A stretch of 64,000 nt of DNA from Io17-Chloro-G2 sp963663135 (GTDB lineage: Bacteria; Chloroflexota; Dehalococcoidia; Lucifugimonadales; UBA3495). How positions within the stretch are numbered: the stretch's first letter is position 1; every line of letters starts with the position of its first letter. Of the stretch, positions 1-7,723 are shown in pieces. Both the position numbers and the translations under genes were made by a program. The notes under the pieces were generated by a model. The model was not told the DNA's origin, ran no database searches, and saw only the letters and a list, made by a program, of their open reading frames with translations. The DNA lies in NCBI GenBank assembly GCA_963663135.2, contig CAXXRM010000002.1, forward strand, positions 620,001-684,000. Direction: 5' to 3'.

Positions 1-44
1 CTTTCGGGTTATGAGCCCGACGAGTTGCCCTGCTCCAACTTGCG
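1..44 (-). tRNA. tRNA-fMet(CAT), 5' part only
   Basis: The 5' acceptor strand, D-arm and complete anticodon arm of an initiator-type tRNA can be read; the 3' half lies beyond the window start. The anticodon arm is TCGGG-CTCATAA-CCCGA, with the three G:C pairs typical of initiators, and is identical to that of the complete tRNA-fMet at 1300-1374. The acceptor strand (CGCAAGT) differs from that copy (CGCGGGG), so it may be a variant or decayed copy. Confidence 0.75.
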
Positions 45-59
45 TGGTCAACTCGCTTC

Positions 60-539
60 CTATGCGGATCCCAAGCGTCGCAGATCGTTGAGTACGGTCT
101 CCAAGCGGTCGGACATCTGATCTATGTGCCGCGCGGCGTATTCGTGAGTAAAGGACCAGGCTTTGACGCCGACGCTGGAGACATCGCTGGCATAACCGTC
201 GGATGAAAACGAGTCTGCCCAACATTCCAACAATTCACGAAGCTGATCGGGCAGCCTATCAAAAAAATCCGGTTCCCCTATCCCTGCGCCAAAGGAAAAG
301 TCTTTGGTCTTCATCCAACCCTTCTCACCGGACCGTGGGTAAAGCCAAGCTACCGTAACGGGATTTTCCCAGTGTTGACAGCGGCGCCTGATGCTAATGC
401 CGGCATAACCGAGGGCAACCAGACCGCCGTTATTATTGGCAACGGTCATCAAACGTTGGGCAGCCTGCCGGACCTCGGGGCTGGGCATCCGTTCCAGGAA
501 CTCTTGCCGGGTTATTTTGTTCCGTTTCGCTTCCGCCAA
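60..539 (-). CDS. hypothetical protein between initiator tRNA copies
   Basis: A 159-residue soluble protein with no signal peptide or membrane segment. I do not recognise the family. The N-terminus is basic (KRNKITRQEF) and a central Trp/Gly-rich stretch includes WLYPRSGEKGW. The start is TTG, with GGAG 8 nt upstream. It lies between a tRNA-fMet 3'-half remnant and a further tRNA-fMet copy, so it is probably cargo of a small element that used the tRNA as its insertion site. It could be a toxin, immunity or phage-satellite gene, but nothing in the sequence shows this. Confidence 0.5.
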   Translation of the reverse strand: MAEAKRNKITRQEFLERMPSPEVRQAAQRLMTVANNNGGLVALGYAGISIRRRCQHWENPVTVAWLYPRSGEKGWMKTKDFSFGAGIGEPDFFDRLPDQLRELLECWADSFSSDGYASDVSSVGVKAWSFTHEYAARHIDQMSDRLETVLNDLRRLGSA

Positions 540-603
540 TTAACGACTCCTTCAATCACAATTTCCCATGAGTTGACCAGGGACTTCGTTCAGTTTCAAG
601 AAT

Positions 604-659
604 TGGCAGCGGGGGTTGGATTCGAACCAACGGCCTCCGAGTTATTAGCCCGACGAGCC
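604..659 (-). other. tRNA-fMet 3'-half remnant (att-like scar)
   Basis: From the anticodon stem to an encoded CCA-like end this matches the intact tRNA-fMet at 1300-1374 apart from about six substitutions; the anticodon reads AAT. No matching 5' acceptor strand precedes it, so it is not a working tRNA. A tRNA 3' end repeated downstream of an intact tRNA is the usual footprint of tyrosine-integrase insertion. No integrase is present here. Confidence 0.7.
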
Positions 660-1239
660 GTTATTGCTCGTCAGATTAGACTTTAGTGATGGCAATGCTG
701 CCGCAGCCGAATTTATAGCGTCAGCTAACTGCCCGTAAGTGAATTCTTCCGAAAGCGCTTTGATAGGGTTCAGGCTGATGGTATTCTGACCTTCGGGTAG
801 CTTACCCTCGCACACAACGTAAAACCGCCACTGGCCGGAACGGCGATGGTCTGCTTTGGACTTTGCAGTTTCTGGGTGCCAAGCGAACACGTAGAGGTCA
901 GCGTGGACGGCCGCGTTCATCAATCCATTCGCCGTCGTCCCCCGGGTAGCCGGTTCTGGGGGCTATATCGAAAGGGTTACTATGGTTTTTGGAAATACTC
1001 CCCTGCGACCAAGATTGACGTGCAGCTGACTGTTTAGCCTCTAACCTAACGCCGGTCTTGTTTACCAAATCCCAGCCATCCCACTCACCAAGCAGTTTAC
1101 ACTGTTCACCCAAGGCGAAAGAGATCCAGTATTCGACTTAGTCACCGCGCCAGACGTTGGCTATCACTGGCTGGCCGTAGAACCTGCCCATCATGGAATT
1201 TACGATCCGTTGATGTAGACAATTCTGGGCTTCAATCAC
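645..1239 (-). pseudogene. decayed hypothetical gene (nonsense plus frameshift)
   Basis: Three collinear pieces make one protein. The N-terminal part (GRFYGQPVIANVWRGD) runs into an in-frame TAA at 1138-1140. The frame reopens with VEYWISFALGEQ and a conserved-looking GVRLEAKQSAARQSW segment. It then shifts frame near 905-915 and continues as HADLYVFAWHPE with a QWRFYVV strand. I recall this order (EVKQSAARQ, FDIAPRTGY, ADLYVFAWH, QWRFFVV) from a family of uncharacterised proteins with a nuclease-like look, but cannot name it. The last residues run into the tRNA-fMet remnant, so the native C-terminus was probably replaced at the insertion junction. GTG at 1239 is a plausible original start. 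Confidence 0.65.
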
Positions 1240-1258
1240 TTCTTCCCCCAACGCAAAA

Positions 1259-1280
1259 GCCCCGGCGAATTCGCCGGGGC
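1259..1280 (-). terminator. terminator after tRNA-fMet
   Basis: A perfect 22-bp GC-rich palindrome is followed on the minus strand by TTTT, 20 nt beyond the CCA end of tRNA-fMet. It probably ends the 23S/tRNA-fMet transcript. Confidence 0.75.
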
Positions 1281-1299
1281 CTTCTTTATTCTTGGGATT

Positions 1300-1374
1300 T
1301 GGTAGCGGGGGTTGGACTCGAACCAACGACCTTCGGGTTATGAGCCCGACGAGCTGCCACTGCTCCACCCCGCG
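1300..1374 (-). tRNA. tRNA-fMet(CAT), initiator
   Basis: A complete 75-nt cloverleaf with encoded CCA. Initiator hallmarks are all present: an unpaired 1-72 position (C1 opposite T72), A11:T24 in the D-stem, and three consecutive G:C pairs in the anticodon stem (TCGGG/CCCGA). The T-arm is GTTGG-TTCGAGT-CCAAC. It follows the 23S gene by about 90 nt on the same strand, so the two are probably co-transcribed. Two further partial copies lie downstream. Confidence 0.95.
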
Positions 1375-1445
1375 CTGCTGCACCATTTGGTTGGTGCGCC
1401 GTTTAACTGCTGAACAAGAAGCCTGATCCTGAATTTTTTTGCGAG

Positions 1446-1470
1446 CCGTTTGAAGCTCATAGCGTGGGTC
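1446..1470 (-). other. 23S processing stalk, 3' arm
   Basis: This segment is complementary to 4962-4986 over two 10-bp blocks (GACCCACGCT and CTTCAAACGG) separated by a small internal loop. Together they form the helix that brings the ends of pre-23S rRNA together for RNase III-type processing. Confidence 0.8.
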
Positions 1471-1751
1471 AAATCTCTCGACCGGTTAGTACCGGTTTGC
1501 TGAGGATGTTACCATCCTTACACATCCGGCCTATCAAGCAGATAGTCTCTCTGCAGTCTTACCCCCGACGTTAATCGGGGAGGGAGGCCTAATCTTGGGG
1601 GATGCTTCGCGCTTAGATGCCTTCAGCGCTTATCACTGCCAGACATGGCTACCCAGCGCTGCTCCTGGCGGAACAACTGGAACACCATAGGTCTGTCCCT
1701 CCCGGTCCTCTCGTACTAGGGAGAGGTTCCCTCAAGCCTCCTGCGCCCACG

Positions 1752-1791
<40 letters not shown>

Positions 1792-1913
1792 ACTCACGTA
1801 CCCCTTTAACCGGCGAACAGCCGGACCCTTGGGACCGCCTTCAGCCCCAGGATGGGACGAGCCGACATCGAGGTGCCAAACCTCGCCGTCGATGTGAACT
1901 CTTGGGCGAGATA

Positions 1914-1944
<31 letters not shown>

Positions 1945-2000
1945 ATAAGCCACGGCCCTTCCACACGGTGCCGTAGGATCACTTTGCCCGACTTTCGTCC

Positions 2001-2036
<36 letters not shown>

Positions 2037-2440
2037 ATGCCAATGTGTTCTATGGACGATTTCCATCCGTCCTGAGGGAACCTTTGGACGCCTCCGTTAC
2101 ATTTTGGGAGGCAACCGCCCCAGTTAAACTGCCCACCAAGCACTGTTCCCTAGTTTTGCTAAGGTTAGAACCAAAAACAGACAAGGGTGGTATTTCAACG
2201 ATGGCTCCACCCCGACTGGCGTCGGGGCTTCAAAGCCTCCCACCTATCCTACACATGTCAGCCCCCGGCCCAATACCAGGCTGCAGTAAAGCTCCACAGG
2301 GTCTTTTTGTCCTGCCGCGGGTCGCCCGCGTCTTCACGGGCACCGCAATTTCACCGAGCCCTCCGTCGAGACAATGGCCAAGTCGTTCAACCATTCATGC
2401 GGGTCGGAACTTACCCGACAAGGGACTTCGCTACCTTAGG

Positions 2441-2834
2441 CAATTTGTTACTCTCTCTCCAGCCCTTGTGGGGGCCGTGAGAGGGGCCGGTCATTTCTGC
2501 CGGCCTCTGCATGTCGCCATCCAGATCGGACCATATCTTCCCGCACGTTCCGCCAGCGGGTCCGGCGTATGGTCTCTGAGGATTCCACGGAGGTGGCGCT
2601 CACATGTTGCGACTAGAGTCTAATGCAACGAAGCGTGGACTCCCTCTCCGAGGTCTTTCCTGCTGATTGTCCGCACCGGACGCATCGTCACTTGCCCCCG
2701 TATGATGTGGGGGACCAGTAGCGCCGGATACTCGGATTTTCCAGCATATAGCCAGATTTTACAACGGCCTTAAGTCACCAATTCTGCCCCGGGTACATCG
2801 TAGATGCGCCTGGAGCTTCGTTAATGCTCGGTTG
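2441..2834 (-). ncRNA. group I intron in 23S rRNA at position L1923
   Basis: The conserved sequence read as AACGGT|CCTAAGGTAGCG in uninterrupted 23S genes is split after the T by 394 nt. The 5' exon ends in T and the intron ends in G, as group I introns require. An internal guide (GCCGTT, at 2763-2768) pairs with exon AACGGT and puts a G.U wobble at the splice site. CTTAAGG just before it can pair with the 3' exon (P10). R-like (CAGAGACCA) and S-like (AAGATATGGTCC) segments form P7 as GACCA/TGGTC. The site is the I-CeuI intron position of Chlamydomonas. No homing endonuclease ORF is present, so this is a compact, ORF-less intron. Confidence 0.9.
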
Positions 2835-2876
2835 ACCGTTAGAGTTACGGCCGCCGTTCACCGGGGCTTCAGTTCA

Positions 2877-2932
<56 letters not shown>

Positions 2933-3589
2933 GTAGGGTTTCCCCTTAGCACAGACCTGTGTTTTTGTTAAACAGTCGCCCGGCCTTCTTCTCTGCGCCC
3001 CCAGAGCGCTCCACCAGCTAGTGGTTTCACCCCCCGGGGGGCCCTTTCTCCCAAAGTTACAGGGCTCTTTTGTCTAGTTCCTTAACGGAGGTTAGCTCGA
3101 ACGCCTTGGGACTTTTATCCCAGCCCACCAGTGGCGGTTTGCGGTACGGTCGCCCCAGTTCCATAACCACGAAGCTTTTCTTGTCGGCTTGGGTTCAGCA
3201 GGGTTTCGAAAGCCCGAAGGCTCCAATTCCCTCAACCCTCGGCTCGTAGCGCCGGAGTGGATTTGCCTGCCCCGGCTTGGCCTACAGTTGAGGACACACC
3301 ATGTCCAATGGGCATGCCCTACCTACCCTTCCGCACCCCTCCTTGGTTTTAAAGCGAAACTACGGCGGTGCAGGAATATTAACCTGCTGTCCATCGCCTT
3401 CGGCGCTTGCCTACGGCTTAGGACCGACTAACCCTACGCCGATAAACGTTGCGTAGGAAACCTTGGGCTTGCGGCGTCAGGGATTTTCACCCTAATTTAC
3501 GCTACTCATTCCGGGATTCTCACTTCCCCGCGCTCCATCCCGACTCACATCGAAACTTCATCGCCCGAGGAACGCTCCCCTACCACGCC

Positions 3590-3712
3590 CAGGCAGTAAC
3601 CAAAGAATCCGATCAAATTTCCGCCGACCCCGCCCATCAGCGGGCTTCGTCCGCCCGAAGGCAGACTGGCCCAATAACGGGTTGGGGCCATTGGTCCTTT
3701 GGTTTTCTTCCT
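3590..3712 (-). other. helix-45 expansion / possible intervening sequence in 23S
   Basis: Between two conserved 23S blocks corresponding to E. coli about 1150-1200, a short helix is replaced by roughly 100 extra nt. They are closed by an AACCAAAG/CTTTGGTT stem (3598-3605 with 3697-3704), with further internal hairpins. Helix 45 is one of the two classic sites of RNase III-excised intervening sequences in Salmonella. Whether this one is excised or retained cannot be read from DNA. Confidence 0.65.
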
Positions 3713-3777
3713 TGTACCTGAACATCCACGGCTTCGGCGGTAAACTTGAGCCCCGTTACATTTTCGGCGCCAGATCC

Positions 3778-3823
<46 letters not shown>

Positions 3824-4403
3824 GAGCCAACCTCCTGGTTGTCTGGGGAACCTAACTTCCTTTCCCACTTAGTCTACGCTTAGGGGCCTTAGCCGGTGGT
3901 CTGGGCTGTTTCCCTTTCGACTGACGCACTTATCTGTGCCAGTCTCACTCCCGGGTATCGGCTGAACGGCATTGGTGGTTTGATTAGGTTTGGTAAGCTC
4001 ACGCCCCCTATCCCATTCAGTGCCCTACCTCCGTTCACCTATTGCCCGAGGCTGCACCTAAATGCATTTCGGGGAGAACTAGCTATTTCCGAGTTCGGTT
4101 GGCATTTCACCTCTACCCACAGCTCATCCCAGGTTTTTGTACAAACCACGGGTTCGGTCCTCCAGTGCGCGTTAACGAACCTTCAACCTGGCCATGGGTA
4201 GCTCACTCGGTTTCGAGTCTACTACATGGAACTAGCCGCCCTATTAAGACTCGCTTTCGCTACGGCTCCGGAACTCCAGTTCCTTAACCTCGCTCCATAC
4301 AGTAAGTCCCCGGATCATTCTTCAATAGGCACGCCGTCATCCGCAATTTGCGGACTCCGACATTCTGTAGGCTTACGGTTTCAGATCTATTTCACTCCCT
4401 GCT

Positions 4404-4438
<35 letters not shown>

Positions 4439-4961
4439 ACGCTATCGGTGACCAAGGGTATTTAGCCTTGGAGGGTGGTCCCCCCAACTTCCCACAAGGT
4501 TTCCCGTGCCCCGTGGTACTCAGGAAATACACCAGAAGTCTCATCCCTTTCGTCTACGGGGCTTTCACCCTCTATGACGGTCCTTCCCAGGTTCCTTCGA
4601 CTAGAGATGAGATTTGTAACTTCTTGGGGTCTGGAGAGGCGGCCCCAGGTGTCTCCTATAACCCCGGTACGACATAGGCCCTCACGCCGTTAAGTCGCAC
4701 TGGTTTAGGCTGATCCCCGTTCGTTCGCCACTACTTAGGGAATCTCGGTTGATTTCTTTTCCTCGGGGTACTTAGATGTTTCAGTTCCCCCGCTTACCCT
4801 CCGCCAGAGGCGGATGATCCGACTCAACACCGGATCAGGTTACCCCATTCGGGCGTCCCCGACTATGCCTGTTAGACGGCTCATCGAGGCTTATCGCAGC
4901 CTTACCGCGCCCTTCATCGGCCCTTGGTCCCAAGGCATCCACCGTAAGCCCTTACTAATTT

Positions 4962-4986
4962 GACCCACGCTAGGAACTTCAAACGG
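4962..4986 (-). other. 23S processing stalk, 5' arm
   Basis: Pairs with 1446-1470 to form the pre-23S processing helix. The leader further upstream (to about 5155) also holds a GC hairpin at about 5055-5083 (CGGCGG...CCGCCG). Confidence 0.8.
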
Positions 4987-5160
4987 TTGTTTGTTTTTAC
5001 TTTCGCAGGATCATCTTGCTTCTTATTCAGTTGTTAAGGTGCCCACAAGGGAAACGGCGGCTCGGGTGCCCCCGAACCGCCGTCCAGGTATCCCTTTAAA
5101 CTTGGCCTATGTCAGTTGACCAATTCCATCATATGGGATTCGTTCCTCTCGCGGTTGGGT

Positions 5161-5189
5161 ATTATAGGTTGGCCCATTAGGTACGTCAA
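5161..5189 (-). promoter_or_regulatory. sigma70 promoter of the 23S gene
   Basis: TTGACG, a 17-nt spacer and a perfect TATAAT on the minus strand. Transcription would start near 5154, leaving a leader of about 190 nt before the 23S 5' end. This supports the 23S gene being its own transcription unit. Confidence 0.85.
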
Positions 5190-5285
5190 GGGTTGTTTCG
5201 ACCAGTTTTGGATTTGCCAGCCGGTGAACCGGAGAACCCCGGTGTGCGATATTGCTCCCTGCTCGGAATATGGGGCACCCTGCTC

Positions 5286-6137
5286 CTACCGCCCCTTGAA
5301 TTCCGCCCTCCTCTTCTCCAAAAATGCCGTCACCGCCTCCCGGTGGTCTTCGGTCTTGCGGGCTTGTTCTTGGGCCACGTGGGCTATGTCCAGGCTCTCT
5401 TTCAGTCCCCCCTCCAGGCTCCGATGCACCAGGTACTTGATGAGCGAGAGGGACTGGGTGGGTCCCTGGGCCAGCCGGGTGGCCAAGTCAAGGGAAGCTT
5501 CCACTATTTCGTCGTCGGGCACCAGCTTGCTTACCAGGCCTAAACGGTACGCCTCTGTCCCGTCAATCCGGTCGCCGGTATACTGGAGCATCAGCGTGTT
5601 GCTCATCCCAATTAGCCGGGGCAACTGCCAGCAACTGCCGTCACCGGGAATCAGCCCCATGCGCACAAATGCTTCGGAAAACTGGGCTTTCTCCGCGGCT
5701 ATGCGAATGTCGCAGGCCAAGGCAACCCCCATACCCACGCCCATAGCATGGCCGTTGACGGCCGCTATTGAGGGCTTCTGCAACTCGTGAAGCCTGAGGG
5801 GCAGGAAGGCGGCGCCTTCTTCGGACGTCCGGTGTTTCGCAAACCGGGTCTCCATCTTTCCCCAGGGCAACGGCTGGGGTTCAACCTGCTCCTGGGCCTG
5901 CTGGTCACTCTCTTCAATGCGCCGGTTGAAGTTCCTGACGTTGGCGCCGGAGCAGAAGGATGGCTCGGTGCCGGTTAACAGGAGCACCCGCTGGTCCTGG
6001 TCGGCCTCGAACTGGTCCAGAGCCTGGTTCATCTCTCTGGACATATCCGGACCCAGGGCGTTACGGGTCGGCGGGTCATGCATTGTAATAATCAATACGC
6101 CGTCTTTCACTTCGGTTTTTATGAACTCATAAGCCAT
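5286..6137 (-). CDS. enoyl-CoA hydratase/isomerase (crotonase family)
   Basis: A 283-residue crotonase-fold protein acting on an acyl-CoA thioester in the cytoplasm. The oxyanion-hole elements are visible: FCSGANV near residue 60, and NGHAMGVGMGVALACDIRIA near 125-145. A PGDG segment follows, where the catalytic acid usually lies. Length is normal for the family. The start is ATG with a G-rich Shine-Dalgarno; an upstream in-frame extension of 20 codons looks non-coding. The substrate cannot be deduced. It is monocistronic and divergent from the MOSC gene. Confidence 0.9.
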   Translation of the reverse strand: MAYEFIKTEVKDGVLIITMHDPPTRNALGPDMSREMNQALDQFEADQDQRVLLLTGTEPSFCSGANVRNFNRRIEESDQQAQEQVEPQPLPWGKMETRFAKHRTSEEGAAFLPLRLHELQKPSIAAVNGHAMGVGMGVALACDIRIAAEKAQFSEAFVRMGLIPGDGSCWQLPRLIGMSNTLMLQYTGDRIDGTEAYRLGLVSKLVPDDEIVEASLDLATRLAQGPTQSLSLIKYLVHRSLEGGLKESLDIAHVAQEQARKTEDHREAVTAFLEKRRAEFKGR

Positions 6138-6190
6138 GATGACCCCCCATCCGTTGATTTCAAAGCCCGGATTTCGCAGAAACGGCGGTC

Positions 6191-6219
6191 GTGACACTGC
6201 CGCTGGCTGACGCTATAAT
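6191..6219 (+). promoter_or_regulatory. sigma70-like promoter ahead of the MOSC gene
   Basis: GTGACA, a 17-nt spacer, then TATAAT. It lies in the divergent intergenic region and would give a leader of about 140 nt to the MOSC gene. Confidence 0.7.
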
Positions 6220-6364
6220 CGCTCGAACCAACCTTTCCCGAAGGCTCGGCCAAGGCGGGAACCGGCGTCGTCCCACAGCGCGATCATAGCTGGGGACGCG
6301 AGCCTCAGATTAGCATAACCGCCAAGGTCACACAACGGCGGACCCTATTTGTGGAGGCAATCCG

Positions 6365-6808
6365 ATGCAGCGTGGCTCAATCACCCACTTGCACCTCGCC
6401 CGAGTAAAGGAAACACCGTCGGACCCCGTCAGTGAAGCGACGGTCATTTCCGGCAAGGGCCTTGAAGGGGACCGGAGCTGTTCCGAGCGCAACATGCGGC
6501 AGGTGCTTTTCATGGACCAGGAAACCCTGGCCGGTTTGGACCTGAAGCCGGGGCAGATCAAGGAAAACATCACGACCACGGGGTTGGACCTGTCTAAGGT
6601 AGAAGCGGGCCAGGTGTTTTTCATTGGCGACCGCGATTCGGGCAACCCGGTGACCATGGAGATCGTCGGCCCGTGCGAGCCATGCCAAAAAATGGAAGCC
6701 ATCCGTCCCGGACTGCGTAAAATCCTGGACGGACAACGGGGAATGCTGGCCATAGTCCTGAACGGCGGCGCCATCAAAGTGGGAGACGCCGTCTCCGTAG
6801 AGCCTTAG
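6365..6808 (+). CDS. MOSC domain-containing protein
   Basis: A single-domain MOSC protein of 147 residues. MOSC domains carry sulfur or molybdenum cofactor-bound species, as in the C-terminal domain of MoCo sulfurase. Diagnostic blocks are GKGLEGDR near residues 30-38, ENITTTGLDL near 61-70 and the Cys-containing GPCEPCQKM near 100. A strong GGAGG precedes the ATG. Stand-alone MOSC proteins of this size are common and mostly uncharacterised. The only other molybdenum gene in the window is moeA, 26 kb away. Confidence 0.88.
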   Translation: MQRGSITHLHLARVKETPSDPVSEATVISGKGLEGDRSCSERNMRQVLFMDQETLAGLDLKPGQIKENITTTGLDLSKVEAGQVFFIGDRDSGNPVTMEIVGPCEPCQKMEAIRPGLRKILDGQRGMLAIVLNGGAIKVGDAVSVEP

Positions 6809-7002
6809 GTGGAGCATCTGGGAGATGGGGCAGATTCTCTCAGGCAAAGTTTGGAAATAGGGAAACTCAAACAAGCTTTGAGCTTCCGTGACATCCGCTG
6901 AGTTTTTGGCAACCGAACAACAGGTGACGCATGGTAACCACCTGTCCCTGCGAGCCATGCCGAAAATGTACGCCGGTCGCCATTCCCACAGCGTTGGTTT
7001 GG

Positions 7003-7602
7003 CTACGGTTGCCGTCCGCTCAAACCCAATAGTCTATCCTGGGAACTGGCGTCAGTAGGAACAAGCACCGCAGCCGCAAACGCGCCACTTGCCCTTCCGG
7101 CTTCCGCGGCCGGAGTGACCACCCGCATGCACACCTCCGCCAGTTGGCTGTCTAGGCTGGCATGTTGGTTGGTTGCTTTAGCCAAGTCCCACTTGTGGAT
7201 GAACAGGTCTGCCATTGGGAACATTACAAAATCCCCCGCCCCCATAGGGCCGAAGGGTGAGTCCACAATCTCTTCCAAGTCCATTGATCTGAGCTTGGAC
7301 AGAATTGAGCCGGTAATGGCTTGCTACGCTGCTTCCGGTCCTCCCCGGGGCATGGGAGCGCTTAAATCGCTCTCGCTGGGGAGTTCCGGGGCGCCCTTGG
7401 ACAACATGCCGTCAACAAATCTGTGGACCGACAGGTTGTGGTTATTTAGGTTCAGGACCGTCCACTCGGCGTACGGTGTCGGGTGTTCCAGATGGTCCGA
7501 CCTCACTCCCGCCAAGATTGGCAAAATGGCTTGAACGGCGCTTTCGTATGCTTCTATCGGATTCGGAATGGTAGGATCCCGTTCGCCGAGACGTAAGTCC
7601 AC
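7003..7602 (-). pseudogene. mycothiol-dependent-isomerase-like (DinB fold) protein with in-frame stop
   Basis: Two reading frames are exactly in phase, separated only by a TAG at 7324-7326 and 13 further sense codons. Joined, they give about 199 residues in the order of the TIGR03086/maleylpyruvate-isomerase N-terminal group. N-terminally there is TPYAEWTVLNLNNHNLSVHRFVDG with the helix-borne His ligands, and C-terminally PFGPMGAGDFV and LFIHKWDLAKAT (HxWDLA metal-site motif). The family is normally about 190 aa, so only one codon is damaged. Possible explanations are a recent nonsense mutation, a sequencing error or readthrough. TAG is a normal stop elsewhere in the window (for example frr). 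Confidence 0.75.
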
Positions 7603-7658
7603 ATCTCTTGGACGATGCCGCCCAGGCTTTGGGGCTATTCGAAAAGATTCCGGTCAGG

Positions 7659-7688
7659 GAAGACGCCCGAACATTGTCGGGCGTCTTC
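7659..7688 (+). terminator. stem-loop terminator
   Basis: A 12-bp perfect stem (GAAGACGCCCGA) with a 6-nt loop, followed on the plus strand by TTATT. It lies after the 3' end of the MmgE/PrpD gene and ahead of the DinB-like pseudogene, and may work in both directions. Confidence 0.6.
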
Positions 7689-7723
7689 TTATTGAGGTGA
7701 GGCTAAGGCGATGATGGCGCCGG

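Noticed and set aside
1375..1466. 5S rRNA after the 23S gene
   Set aside because: The 90-nt gap is too short and lacks 5S sequence; it holds the processing arm and spacer.
7003..7602. Stop-codon reassignment (TAG or TAA sense) to explain in-frame stops
   Set aside because: TAG and TAA are used as ordinary terminators in conserved genes here (frr, rpmI and others).
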